A stretch of 45,768 nt of DNA from Candidatus Peribacteria bacterium (GCA_031280545.1 JAITGP010000046.1:1-45768), one strand, 5' to 3'. Numbered from the stretch's first letter, positions 29,235 through 38,488 are shown. Made by a program: numbers and translations. The notes: a model not told the origin generated them from the sequence alone.

Positions 29235-31343
29235 TTAGATCTCTGTATTTTCTTCTGTTGGAGTTTCCTTACTAGGGCTTTTATCAGAAAGGTTTTCATC
29301 GATAGCCTGGATTAATCCTTCAAAAGGGTTTTCAGGATTTTCTATTTTTTTCGTTCTTTGGATTTGGAGGTTATTGGAGATGAAGTTGACGAAGTTTTCT
29401 CGTTGCATTGCTTTACTAGTGTCGATACGGACGTTATGCACGATAGAATAGTTGGTATAAATCTGATATCTTCGATCATCTGCTGGCAGAGCTGATTGGT
29501 TAGGGAAAACGTTTTCTGCGATGGCTTCTTTCATTTGGAGGGGAGTGTAAGCTGTCCCCAATAATACGATTGGCATATCCTGAGCAGAAATCTGATTAAT
29601 CTGTGCAATGATACTCTGGTTTGGGGTTTTGTTGTATTGTTTGATGAGTGAACTGAGAATTGGGTTTCTATATCTGGAAGGGTTGGAAAGTGCGTTTTCT
29701 GTAGCGAAGAGAGCGAGTAGATCCTTTTTACTTCCTAGGTCTACACTTCCAATATACAAATCATAACTTCCCATTAATAGTTTTCCTTCAAGTTCTTCTG
29801 GGTTATAGCATTCTTCAAAGATGAAGTTCTCTAAAATTCCCGTCTCTTTCAGAATTTTTCTCATCTGTTGAGCGATGAATATTGAGGTAGGTTCGCTGTA
29901 GTAGAGGATATTTAGTTTTCGTTGGTTCTCTTCGTTTTTTGTGGCTCCTAAGTTTTCGAAGACATAGAGATCAAAGCTGAGGATTGTGTAGGTTTTCCCT
30001 CTGATGGTTCCTTGGACGGTATACTGATTGGATCCGACTTTTAAATTTTTATTTGTGGTTAATGTATAGGTTACTTTTTTATCTTTACTTTTGTAATTCT
30101 TCGGAGATCGTACGGTGCCGTCTGGAGCGGTAATTTTAATGTTTTCGAATTCATTGCTAAATTTGATTTCTAGATCTCTGGAACTTTCCGGTTTTTGGAG
30201 GAAGAAGATGAACTTTCTATCGACCCCATTTACGCTGATGGATTCGGGTAATTCTTTTGCACCACTGTCTTTCAAATCCTGCTGATTGATCTCTGAATCG
30301 CTCAAATTCACGCGGGAAATTAAATCTTGTACATTCTCACCTTCTGAGATAAAGTAGTTGAGAAAGATTCCGTCATAAGCTTTTAGATAGTTCTCATATT
30401 TCCCTGTATAAAAGTTGCTATAAATGAGCCCTCCGAGCGATCTTCTTAGTCTGACTTTTACTTTATCTGAATCGGTATTGAAAAAGATTCCCATGAGTTT
30501 TGAAGTCAGAATATTTTTTCCAGTAAATCCTTCTATAGTGTAGGGGGATTCGTAGACATCTACGATGGAAGTTTTCCCTTGTTGACCAGCCTCAAATTTT
30601 TCAAAATCTCCGTAATTCTTGATTTGATAGTAGGCAAAGTTAGTATTTTCACACTTATTAAGATCAAAAATCAGACTATTAGTATCTTTGTTTTGAGAGA
30701 GAATGTTTGCACAAGTATTTCGTACTGGAGCGAGAGAAAAGTCGTTTCTATACTGATCTAAACTTGCATTTCCTAAGACATGTTTTGGCAGGATAGTGTT
30801 GGTAAAGAAGTTTGCATTGTCTGGGGTAGCGGTCGGGAAGGTCACATTTACTTTCCCGTCTTCCAAGGAAACGACCACGGTATTCCAGATATTTAACGAT
30901 TGGATTCCTCGTTTATTTTGGCGGATGATTTCGTCGTAGGTGAAGAAAATATCTTCAATACTGATTATGAGCCCATCGTTTCGTTGAGCGGTATTATCGA
31001 TTAGTCTGACGCTATAATTTTGGTTGTCTTCGGTTCGTACTTTACATAAATCTTGAGTGAAAATTCCGTCTTCTCCTTTTTCGTAAGGATTTAAGCAACT
31101 TCTAAAGAGGATACTTTGGTAAAAGCTACTTTGAGCATCATTTTTTAGGTAGGGGAGGTAGGAAACCTGATCAAAAATCCCTTCTACAAAGGTTCCTCCT
31201 TTTTTGCTAATCTGTGAACCTGTATCCAATAGGTAAAAATAGCCCATAATAAAGCTGACGATGACCCAGAGAATGATAATCACTCGGAGTAAATACTTTG
31301 AAATTCTCTTAAAGGTGCTTATTCCATAAGAACTTTGTCGCAT
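29235..31343 (-). CDS. Membrane-anchored family-5 (oligopeptide-type) solute-binding protein
   Basis: 702 residues with no UGA codon. A basic N-terminus and one membrane helix (about 18-40) act as an anchor or uncleaved signal; no lipobox cysteine is seen. The extracytoplasmic part begins with GGTFVEGIFDQVSYLPYL, the typical opening of SBP_bac_5 (DppA/OppA) proteins. It also contains ISIEDIFFTYDEI, LPKHVLG and VKVRLRRSLGGLIYSNF, and an inserted beta-rich region (about 380-470). Such proteins capture peptides for an ABC importer, but no permease or ATPase gene is adjacent, so it may work alone or with distant partners. The last 40 residues are acidic and disordered. It is followed closely by the M50 gene. 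Confidence 0.82.
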   Translation of the reverse strand: MRQSSYGISTFKRISKYLLRVIIILWVIVSFIMGYFYLLDTGSQISKKGGTFVEGIFDQVSYLPYLKNDAQSSFYQSILFRSCLNPYEKGEDGIFTQDLCKVRTEDNQNYSVRLIDNTAQRNDGLIISIEDIFFTYDEIIRQNKRGIQSLNIWNTVVVSLEDGKVNVTFPTATPDNANFFTNTILPKHVLGNASLDQYRNDFSLAPVRNTCANILSQNKDTNSLIFDLNKCENTNFAYYQIKNYGDFEKFEAGQQGKTSIVDVYESPYTIEGFTGKNILTSKLMGIFFNTDSDKVKVRLRRSLGGLIYSNFYTGKYENYLKAYDGIFLNYFISEGENVQDLISRVNLSDSEINQQDLKDSGAKELPESISVNGVDRKFIFFLQKPESSRDLEIKFSNEFENIKITAPDGTVRSPKNYKSKDKKVTYTLTTNKNLKVGSNQYTVQGTIRGKTYTILSFDLYVFENLGATKNEENQRKLNILYYSEPTSIFIAQQMRKILKETGILENFIFEECYNPEELEGKLLMGSYDLYIGSVDLGSKKDLLALFATENALSNPSRYRNPILSSLIKQYNKTPNQSIIAQINQISAQDMPIVLLGTAYTPLQMKEAIAENVFPNQSALPADDRRYQIYTNYSIVHNVRIDTSKAMQRENFVNFISNNLQIQRTKKIENPENPFEGLIQAIDENLSDKSPSKETPTEENTEI

Positions 31344-31482
31344 ACTAAGTTTGAAAAAGTAAAAAAATCTGCTCCTAATCGTAAAATGGTTCTTTGTATG
31401 GAAGAAAGTTTACGGATTTGCTAGGAGAATGCAAGAAAAGAGGGAAATGGTAGGTATGGACATAGATTGTTCTCTCTGATCA

Positions 31483-31517
31483 AAAAATCAAAAGCCAAAA
31501 TCAGACTTTTGATTTTT
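31483..31517 (-). terminator. Bidirectional-type terminator after secG
   Basis: AAAAATCAAAAG (31483-31494) and CTTTTGATTTTT (31506-31517) form a perfect 12-bp stem with T-rich sequence on both strands. On the minus strand it lies 20 bases after the secG stop. The rest of 31344-31536 shows nothing else I can support. Confidence 0.8.
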
Positions 31518-31536
31518 CTTTTCTGCTTTTTGAAAA

Positions 31537-31773
31537 TTAGTTTACAAATGGGATGAATAAACTTAATCCTACGAAAAGTATTGCAGAAACGGTTGCTACT
31601 TTTTTGAGGGTTCCTTCGATAGACTTTTTGCTTCCATATTCGTTTCCTGAGCTACTTCCTGAAGCTCCACCGATTCCCATTCAGATTCCTCCATCTTTTG
31701 GATTCATGAGCAGGATACTTCCTACTAAGATTGCACCAATGATAAGAAGTACAATGATAAGTGTGGTTTTCAT
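31537..31773 (-). CDS. secG: Preprotein translocase subunit SecG
   Basis: 78 residues from ATG 31771-31773 to TAA 31537-31539. SecG is a small inner-membrane partner of SecY/SecE that assists protein export. Two membrane helices (TLIIVLLIIGAILVGSILLM and VATVSAILFVGLSLFIPFV) flank the typical glycine-rich loop GGIGMGIGGASGSSSG, in which one glycine is a TGA codon. Because of that codon a standard-code search misses the gene. Length and topology match the family. It lies head to head with lgt on the plus strand. Confidence 0.93.
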
Positions 31774-31933
31774 TATTTGCTGTAGTGAAATAAGATAAAA
31801 TTACCTGACATTGCTTTATATATAATGATTCTCCGAAGAAATGCAAGAGGAAGGAAATCAGAAAAATTTGCAAAAGGGGATATAATCTATATAGTGAAGA
31901 GAATATGATGATTTTAGCTTTTCTTTTTCGGTG

Positions 31934-32779
31934 ATGATAGCCTTCGAAATCTTTGGGTTTAGTGTGTATCGGTATGGAATATTTTATTTCATCTCTTTTT
32001 TGATTGGGTATGGATGTCTTGCTTTCGTTGGTAAGCAGGAATGGTTTCATAAATTTCCAGCACTTCAGCATACTTTGACGACTAATTTGGATTATTTGTT
32101 TATCTTTTTGCTCTTGGGTGTATTGGTTGGAGGAAGGCTAGGACATGTCTTTATTTATGATTTAGGGGGATTTATTGGAAATCGATGAGAAATTTTCGCT
32201 GTTCGGAAAGGTTGAATGTCGTTTATTGGTGGAGGAGTGGGAGTAGTCCTAGCTGTGTTGCTGTTTAGATTTTTTTTCAAGCTTTCTTGGAAAGAATTTC
32301 TTTTGCTTTTTGATATGGTGCTAGTGATTGTACCTTTGGGGATTTTTTTTGGGAGATTGGGGAATTACCTCAATCAGGAGCTTTATGGTATCGCAGTAGC
32401 TCAGCTTTCTTTTTCTGATGGGATAGTTTCCTTTCTCCAGAGCATTAATTTGGTGCATGTGTATTCCCATGTGGATGAGGTGTTGAGAATTAATACTAAT
32501 TTTCTTTCGATGTTGTTTGAGGGGATTTGTTTGCTGGTGGTAAATGGAGCGTTATTTTGTTTTATGCTTAGAAAAAAGAGCTTTAAAGTCTGAATTATTT
32601 CGAGTTATTTCTTGGTAGGATATAGCGGATTTAGATTTCTTTTTGAGTATCTCAGAAATGATTCACAGGCAGAATTTGTCGGGTGGTTTACTAAAAGTCA
32701 GTGGGTTTTTTTGGTCGTGTTTTTGATAGGGGTAGTATTGTGGATTGTTTCACAGAGGAAGATAGGAGAAAAACTTTAA
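31934..32779 (+). CDS. lgt: Prolipoprotein diacylglyceryl transferase
   Basis: 281 residues from ATG 31934, with a GTG immediately upstream as alternative. This multi-helix membrane enzyme adds diacylglycerol to the lipobox cysteine of prolipoproteins. Conserved elements are GGRLGHVFIYD, RKGGMSF (one G is TGA), the Lgt signature FGRLGNYLNQELYG with the essential arginine and glutamate, and YSGFRFLFEYLR with the second essential arginine. TGA glycines are at 32186-32188, 32213-32215 and 32591-32593. The position usually held by histidine in GGMSFHGG is isoleucine. A TATAAT lies at 31881-31886 without a good -35. It implies that lipoproteins are made, although I see none in this window. Confidence 0.94.
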
Positions 32780-32780
32780 T

Positions 32781-32808
32781 TTGACTTTATCGTTTAAATC
32801 TGTACTCT
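32781..32808 (+). promoter_or_regulatory. Possible promoter of the 32856 gene
   Basis: TTGACT (32781-32786), 16-bp spacer ending in TG, TACTCT (32803-32808). The -10 box is weak. It lies immediately after the lgt stop. Confidence 0.4.
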
Positions 32809-32855
32809 CTATGGAGATAAAAACAAAAAAATACTAATCTAATAAAATTAAAGTT

Positions 32856-33203
32856 ATGGTGATACTTATTGAATTTGTAGCAGTCCTTGGTTTGATTGTG
32901 CTGTTGGTACGTTTCTTTTGTGATGATTCAGCTTGGTTGGTTATAAAAATCAAAGGTCAGTCGGTTAAAGTGAAAACAACTAAAAAAGGTAAAAAATTTG
33001 TTTTGGACTGCTTTAAACCGGGCGATACCATTGGTTTTGCTCTTAATGCTGGTAAGTATTGTTATGATCCAGTACATCAACACACGATGGAAGGTATTTA
33101 TGAGGGTGTTTGGGATGGAGAAAAGTTGATTGTCCCCAATCAATCTGAATCTTCTTCTGAATTTCCGTCAGATTCTAAAAAAACAGCTAATCACACCTAT
33201 TAA
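32856..33203 (+). CDS. Small single-helix membrane protein, unknown function
   Basis: 115 residues with no TGA codon. One N-terminal membrane helix (about 2-21, VILIEFVAVLGLIVLLVRFF) is followed by a basic strand-rich region (LVIKIKGQSVKVKTTKKGKK), a central part with two cysteines and several histidines (YCYDPVHQHTMEG), and a serine-rich disordered tail. The soluble part looks like a small beta domain, but I recognise no family. It is a single-gene unit between a weak promoter and a terminator. No Shine-Dalgarno is visible. Confidence 0.78.
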   Translation: MVILIEFVAVLGLIVLLVRFFCDDSAWLVIKIKGQSVKVKTTKKGKKFVLDCFKPGDTIGFALNAGKYCYDPVHQHTMEGIYEGVWDGEKLIVPNQSESSSEFPSDSKKTANHTY

Positions 33204-33220
33204 ACAGGGTATTAATAATC

Positions 33221-33246
33221 AAGGGGCGATTCGTCCCCTTTTTTCT
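33221..33246 (+). terminator. Rho-independent terminator
   Basis: AAGGGG (33221-33226) pairs with CCCCTT (33235-33240), followed by TTTT. It ends the 32856 transcript just before the convergent AbiEi-like gene. Confidence 0.75.
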
Positions 33247-33247
33247 T

Positions 33248-34021
33248 TTACAAAATATGTCCGTATTTTTTGATCAGATTTTTGATTTCTATGGCTAGAG
33301 TAGGGTAGGAAGGAGAGAGGAGGGTGTAGAGTCTGTTGATAGAGCTATTGTGCTTCCCTAGTTTGAGAATCTGCTGGAAGTTGGCAACACTGATGATTTT
33401 TTGGAAATTTTTCACTGCTTTGAGGATAGTCTTTTCTATGGCTGCTTTGTTGCTCGGATTAATATTATAGAGGCATTCAAGGATTGCTAACTCAAGGTTA
33501 GCATATCTCATGACTCCGCCTTTGATCTTATGTTTATGTGTGTGCTTGCTGAAGGCAGGGAAGAGGTTTTTGGATTTTGATTCATAGATTTTAAAATTGA
33601 TTTTTTTGTCAAAGAGGACGGTTTCAATGGCTTGTTTCTCTTTGTTGAAAATGATAATCTCTTCAGGGATATTACTTCCCGTAGTGTGGAGGTGGATTTC
33701 CAAGGCGGTCATCCCGCCAATGTATCGATCTTGCTTGCAATATTGCTGGCAGTGTTGTTTTAAAAGTTGTCGATAGAATTGATCTTCTAGCTCTGTTTCT
33801 GTGATTTCTTTTTCGGGGCTTTTGATGAAAAAAATATCTTTTTTCAGAGAGATGAGGTACCCTCTATTTTTTAGCTGATGGGTCAGTTTGTAGATTTTCC
33901 CCTCAGAAAGTTTTTCTCCAAAAGCGGTCGAAATGATTTCTCTAAATTTCTCTATTGTGAATATTTTATTCTGATTTTTTTTGAGTGATTTTGTGAGGTT
34001 TTCTTTTGATTCTTTTCACAT
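33248..34021 (-). CDS. AbiEi-like winged-helix regulator without a cognate toxin
   Basis: 257 residues from ATG 34019-34021; the second codon is TGA (glycine), which hides the N-terminal 100 residues under the standard code. A winged-helix-like domain lies at about 15-70 (FREIISTAFGEKLSEGKIYKL, LKNRGYLISLKKDIFFI). It is followed by GGMTALEIHLHT and a basic domain resembling the C-terminal half of AbiEi/AbiEi_4 proteins, the antitoxins and autorepressors of type IV toxin-antitoxin pairs. No nucleotidyltransferase toxin (AbiEii) lies next to it, so it may be an orphan regulator. Its promoter (34056-34083) overlaps a perfect palindrome, which would suit autorepression. Confidence 0.68.
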
Positions 34022-34042
34022 TTTATAGGTGATAACGATAAA

Positions 34043-34056
34043 TATTATTAATAATA
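34043..34056. promoter_or_regulatory. Palindrome at the start of the AbiEi-like transcript
   Basis: TATTATTAATAATA is a perfect 14-base palindrome touching the -10 box of the minus-strand promoter. It could be the operator for the AbiEi-like protein; AT-rich palindromes also arise by chance. Confidence 0.4.
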
Positions 34057-34083
34057 CTCTAATGATCTTTCCCTAAAAATCAA
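34056..34083 (-). promoter_or_regulatory. Promoter of the AbiEi-like gene
   Basis: On the minus strand TTGATT (34078-34083), 16-bp spacer, TAGAGT (34056-34061, a weak -10). Confidence 0.4.
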
Positions 34084-34209
34084 GGGCATCTTTCCATAAA
34101 AATTTGAAGCATTTTTCTATTGTAAAAGGGGAGTGAAAAGATACAAGAGAGTAGTCGCAAGAAAAAATCTACCAAAATATTTGCTTTTATCTCTTACTCT
34201 GATTAATTG

Positions 34210-34485
34210 ATGTTTAGTCAAGGAATGTTATTGCCAGCTGAGGTGTGTGCAACGAGAAATGTTTGTCGGGATACTGTGAATGCTCGTTTTATGGAGCTGG
34301 GAATATCCAATTATGAGGTACTTTTGGAGGTAAGTAGCAATAAGTTTTTGGTAAATATGATTAAAGATGAAAATGGAATCCAGTCTTTTGAAATTGTTGC
34401 GATGAAAGGGTTTATGGAAATTACGACAAGGATTATTGATTTATTGAAAAGATTGGTGGCTCATTTGTGGGAGATGGTGGACTAA
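34210..34485 (+). CDS. Small protein of unknown function
   Basis: 91 residues from ATG 34210; a TTG just before it is the alternative start. The first 35 residues (PAEVCATRNVCRDTVNARFM) could form a short helix-turn-helix, the middle looks strand-rich, and the end is a hydrophobic/charged helix. No TGA codon and no recognised family. It lies divergent from the AbiEi-like gene and 82 bases before the IscU-like gene. The AbiEi toxin partner would be much larger, so I do not assign that role. Confidence 0.6.
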   Translation: MFSQGMLLPAEVCATRNVCRDTVNARFMELGISNYEVLLEVSSNKFLVNMIKDENGIQSFEIVAMKGFMEITTRIIDLLKRLVAHLWEMVD

Positions 34486-34567
34486 AGATTGCTTGAATAT
34501 GGGGTGTGAAAAAATATACTGAAAGCTGAATTTGATTCAGTTTTTTTATCTCTTTTTTTTGGGAAAA

Positions 34568-35005
34568 ATGACGTATGGAGAACCTTATGTAGATACTCTT
34601 ATTGCGGAATATAATCGTAATCCTGTGCATAATTACGCTTTGGAGGATTTTACGGTTTCTAGGCATGAGGGGAATTTTATTTGTGGGGATGATATTACGG
34701 TGTATGTAAAGATTGAGGAAAATATTATCCTGGATTGGAGCTTTGATGGGAATACGGGGAGCGTGACGACGGCAGCAGCAAGTTTACTTTCGGAATTGAT
34801 CATTGGGAAGGGAATTGACGAGGTAATGGACCGAGGCTATGATACGATAGCAGCTGCTGGATTAGATGTGCTCCCTCGCAGAAGGAGAGCAGCAATTATT
34901 GCGTTATTGGCTACGAGAAATGCTATTCATCAGTATAGATTTGATAAAAATGCTGAAACGGGGCAGGTTTTGGTAGAGGAGTTTGAGGATCTTTTGGAGG
35001 ATTAA
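34568..35005 (+). CDS. IscU/NifU-N-like protein lacking two of three cluster cysteines
   Basis: 145 residues from ATG 34568. The N-terminus (YGEPYVDTLIAEYNRNPVHN) and FICGDDITVYVKIEENIILD followed by WSFDG match the iron-sulphur scaffold family IscU/SufU/NifU-N. Of the three ligand cysteines only Cys39 (ICGD) is present. The position after SFDG (normally Gly-Cys) reads NTGSVTT, and the last cysteine is alanine in RRRRAAIIALLA. Without these it is unlikely to assemble a cluster in the usual way, so I infer a divergent or regulatory relative. No cysteine desulphurase or other iron-sulphur gene is nearby. It lies directly upstream of the ftsH promoter. Confidence 0.8.
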   Translation: MTYGEPYVDTLIAEYNRNPVHNYALEDFTVSRHEGNFICGDDITVYVKIEENIILDWSFDGNTGSVTTAAASLLSELIIGKGIDEVMDRGYDTIAAAGLDVLPRRRRAAIIALLATRNAIHQYRFDKNAETGQVLVEEFEDLLED

Positions 35006-35013
35006 ATCCTTGC

Positions 35014-35041
35014 TTGAAAAGTCTCTCAAAATTTTTATACT
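35014..35041 (+). promoter_or_regulatory. Promoter of ftsH
   Basis: TTGAAA (35014-35019), 16-bp spacer, TATACT (35036-35041), 36 bases before the ftsH start, which has a pyrimidine-rich leader and no Shine-Dalgarno. Confidence 0.75.
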
Positions 35042-35077
35042 TTATCGAAAGAATCTTTTATTTTTCATTGAACTCTT

Positions 35078-36970
35078 ATGAAAAAATCTCTTTTACAAGT
35101 TATTGTTTTCTTTATTTTGGTGACGGTAGGGCTAGGATTCTTACAAAAATATTTAATTGATGAACATGCCGAAGAGGAATTGATCCCTGTAGATGCTATT
35201 ACAGAAACCAAGGAGGTAAGTTTGAGTAAATGGCTTGAACTCTACAATAATGGAACGTATAAAAAAATAGAAATTAAAGATGGGGTAGATTTGAATGGAT
35301 TTATCTTAGTAGGCACAGGGGAGAAAACAGGATTCTCTTTTTGGGGACCGAAGAAAGAATTGACGAATGAATTTGTGCTGGCTACGGCTAAAAAACCTTT
35401 GGATACTAGTATCACGGAACTTGGGATTTCCTTGACAGGAGCTACTATTGTAAGTACTACCTACACTGAATCTTCTTGGCGGATGAAGCTCATTGAGCAG
35501 TTTGGAATTTTTATTCTGTTTTTTCTTATTCTTATCTTTGGTGCGAAGTTTATGCTGGGGAAAGGTAATGGTGCTGGCGGATTGCTTAATGTCCAAGTAG
35601 GAAAAAAGTCTGAGAAAGATAAATCTAAAACTCGTTTCAGTGATATTGCAGGGATGGAGGAAGTGAAAAATGAGTTGATTGAAGTGGTAGATTATCTTAA
35701 AAATCCTGATAAGTATAAAAAAGTCGGAGCTAGACATCCAAAAGGAGTATTGCTTTATGGTGAACCTGGTTCTGGAAAGACCTTACTTGCTCGTGCGGTA
35801 GCAGGGGAGGCGGAGGTTCCTTTCTTTAATGCTTCTGGGTCAGAATTTATGGAAATGTTGGTGGGAATGGGAGCTGCTAAAGTTAGAACGCTTTTTAAAC
35901 AAGCAAAAGATGTGGGGAAAGCGATTATCTTTATTGATGAGATTGATGCGATTGGAAGGAAAAGAGGAGCAGGGCATAACGGAGCTAATCAAGAACAAGA
36001 ACAGACTTTGAACCAAATTTTGACGGAAATGGATGGATTTGATAACGATACTAATATTATTGTAATGGCTGCAACCAATAGACCTGATATTTTGGATCCC
36101 GCCCTACTCCGTGCAGGAAGGTTTGATAGAAAGATTTATGTTACTGCACCTACTGCTGAGGAGAGGACTGAAATTTTTCAATATTATCTCAAGAAGAAAA
36201 AGGTGAGTAAAAAAGTAAAAATTGAATCTCTGACCAAAAGGACGAGTGGACTGGTTTGAGCGGATATTGAAAATATTGTGAATGAGGCTTCCCTAAAAAT
36301 TGCTAAAGATGGACGTGAAACGTTGGAAGTAGATGATTTTGAGTATGCTTTAGAGAAGGTGATTATGGGCCCTGAAAAGAAGGTAAAAGGCATTCAAGAA
36401 AAAGAGAAGCAACTGACTGCTTATCATGAGTTGGGGCATGCTTTGCTTGCTCACGTCCAGCCAGAAGCGGATCCTGTGGAAAAAATTTCTATTGTACGTA
36501 GAGGACATGCCTTAGGAGTAACGCGAACTACTCCAACCGAGGATAAAAATCTGTATTCCAAACACTATCTTCTTTCAGAATTATCTGTGATGTTGGCGGG
36601 AAGAGCTGCAGAAGAAATTTTCTTCGGAAAAAATGAGATTACGACGGGTGCTTCAAATGATTTTGAAAGGGCAAATAAAACGATTAGAAATATGCTCACC
36701 AAATATGGAATGGATGAAGAACTTTGAATGGTGGTTTATGAAGAGAATCCAGATTTTAACTTTATGAAGCCTTATAGTGAGACTACCGCCCAAAAGATTG
36801 ATGTGAAAGTGAAAGAGTACTTGGAGACGGCGTATGCTATTTCAAAAAAAACGATTATGAAGTATAAATCCACCTTGGATGAAATAGCTAAAATTCTGAT
36901 TGATAAAGAGTTTATTGCTGGTGATGAATTTGCTGACATGATCGATAATCCAGAAAAACTCGCAGAATAA
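35078..36970 (+). CDS. ftsH: ATP-dependent membrane zinc protease FtsH
   Basis: 630 residues. FtsH forms a membrane-anchored hexamer that unfolds and degrades membrane and regulatory proteins. Two membrane helices (about 5-24 and 142-162) flank a small extracytoplasmic domain. The AAA+ module has Walker A GEPGSGKT (228-235), Walker [12 protein letters not shown], and the second region of homology [20 protein letters not shown]. The peptidase zinc site is HELGH (450-454). TGA codons supply the glycines in TSGLVGADIEN and MDEELGMVVY, both conserved in the family (SGADL, LG). It has its own promoter and is followed by holB after 31 bases. The sequence is intact throughout. Confidence 0.97.
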
Positions 36971-37001
36971 TCCCTTATGTTTATTTGTTTCTTCTTTGTC
37001 T

Positions 37002-37907
37002 ATGCTCTACGGAAATCACGAAGCCATTCGCACCCTCAAAACCTACATCGAAAATACCATCCAAACCTGAACAGGAATGCAGTTTTTTCTTTTGGTTTGA
37101 CCTAATGGCATCGGAAAATCTGCACACGCACAGGCACTCATCAAGGAATTGCTCGGCGACTATATGTACAGCGACTTCCTCTATTTGCAAGATTATACTA
37201 ACGACATCGGAAAAACCCACACTATTCCCGTTGAATTAAACGATAGTAATAAGCTGATAGAATTCCCCGATGGCACGAAGCGTGATAATTACGGTATTCG
37301 TGAGCTCAATCTCCGGATGCAACAGTCAGGTTTTTCTCCTACTAAATTTGTCCTTATCGAAAATATCCAGAGAATGTCCGGCTCTGCGATGAACGCCTTC
37401 CTCAAGACTTCGGAAGAACCACTCAAAAACCGTTTCATCATCGCGACCCTCCCTCATACTTCCCAAGTTCTCGATACTATTCTCTCGCGTTCTATCGCTA
37501 TTCACTTCGACCCGCTGTCTGAAAAGGAAATGGAGGAGTTTGCTCAGGAGAAGAGTATCGTTTCAAGTGATAAAGAGCTTCAAAAAATGCTGATCGTGAT
37601 GGCGATGGGAAAACCCGGAATGTTGCTCAGACTTTCCGAGCAGATTTCTCTCAATCCTGACCTTGCCACAACGATTAAAAGTCTGATTACGACCCTCGCT
37701 ACTCCTTCTGCTTCTCAGACGAAAAAGCAACAGTTGCTCAAACAGTTGGCGGAAATCGGTTTATTGCAGGATTTTATTGATGGACGGATTGCCTACGGGA
37801 CAGAGCATAATCTCTTCTCCTATGCAGAAAAGTGGCTAGAGATTAAAAGGCTCATGCAAGCAAATGTGAATGTGGATAATGTATTGTGGTATGGCGTGCT
37901 GGAGTAA
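37002..37907 (+). CDS. holB: DNA polymerase III clamp-loader subunit (delta-prime type)
   Basis: 301 residues from ATG 37002; two TGA glycines in the first 30 codons hide the N-terminus, one of them inside the P-loop GPNGIGKS. Further motifs are FVLIENIQRMSGSAMNAFLK, the EEP sensor loop (TSEEPLKNRFIIAT) and TILSRSIAIHF, where the usual SRC is SRS. The zinc-finger cysteines of tau/delta-prime are absent. The protein helps load the sliding clamp on DNA. Base composition on this strand is C-rich, unlike neighbouring plus-strand genes, so the segment may have been inverted. A delta-prime or short DnaX-like assignment is equally possible. Confidence 0.85.
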
Positions 37908-37909
37908 GG

Positions 37910-37951
37910 AAAAAACTCATTGCAATACCTGTGTTCACATAGTGCAATGAG
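37910..37951 (-). terminator. Terminator of the gtrA-like gene
   Basis: CTCATTGCA (37916-37924) and TGCAATGAG (37943-37951) form a perfect 9-bp stem. On the minus strand it is followed by a run of T (37910-37915) and lies 16 bases after the gtrA-like stop. Confidence 0.8.
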
Positions 37952-37966
37952 TAATGTTCATTTTAT

Positions 37967-38455
37967 TTATTTGTTCGTTAATAACTTTCTGTAATCATGA
38001 TCTCGAAATACAAATATGCGTTCCATATTATAGTTCCAAATCCACCCTATAATTATGGAAACTAAAACTTTCGAAACAATGAACACATCATTGAACCATA
38101 TCCCGAAGAATTCACTTGCCCAGATGCTTCTTTTCAAGCTTTCTGTTGCTAGATATGTCCCGTAAGTGTTGAAACATATACTACCAATCCAAACCATCAG
38201 GTATTTTACAATCACATATCTTTTTTTTGCTCCCGATTTGAAAGTCCAAAGGTAACCGATGGAACAATTGACTATCCCACCGCACACTGAACCAATAAAG
38301 GTTGAGTACACGTAATAAATTCCAAATACTTTCGCTAAGACAATTGTGATAAGGAAGTCTATGGAGCTAGATATTCCTGAGGACAACTGTGCTCGTAGGA
38401 ACATAAATATCCCACCTTTTTGGTGGAGGTTATTTAATATTTTTTTTGTTTTCAT
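37967..38455 (-). CDS. GtrA-like four-helix membrane protein
   Basis: 162 residues with no TGA codon. Four hydrophobic helices (about 30-50, 55-75, 90-110, 128-150) with the family pattern: FLRAQLSSGISSSIDFLITI at the start, VNCSIGYLWTFKSG after helix two, and WIWNYNMERIFVFRD at the C-terminus. GtrA-family proteins are proposed to help flip lipid-linked sugars across the membrane for glycosylation. No glycosyltransferase is adjacent, so the partner is unknown. It has a strong promoter of its own and a terminator. Confidence 0.9.
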   Translation of the reverse strand: MKTKKILNNLHQKGGIFMFLRAQLSSGISSSIDFLITIVLAKVFGIYYVYSTFIGSVCGGIVNCSIGYLWTFKSGAKKRYVIVKYLMVWIGSICFNTYGTYLATESLKRSIWASEFFGIWFNDVFIVSKVLVSIIIGWIWNYNMERIFVFRDHDYRKLLTNK

Positions 38456-38488
38456 ATTTTATTTCATTAACTGTTTTTTATTTTCTTT

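Noticed and set aside
31553..31798. Plus-strand proline-rich frame opposite secG
   Set aside because: It is the antisense shadow of secG, which matches its family well.
34210..34485. AbiEii-type toxin partner for the AbiEi-like gene
   Set aside because: It is far too short, has no nucleotidyltransferase motif and lies divergently.
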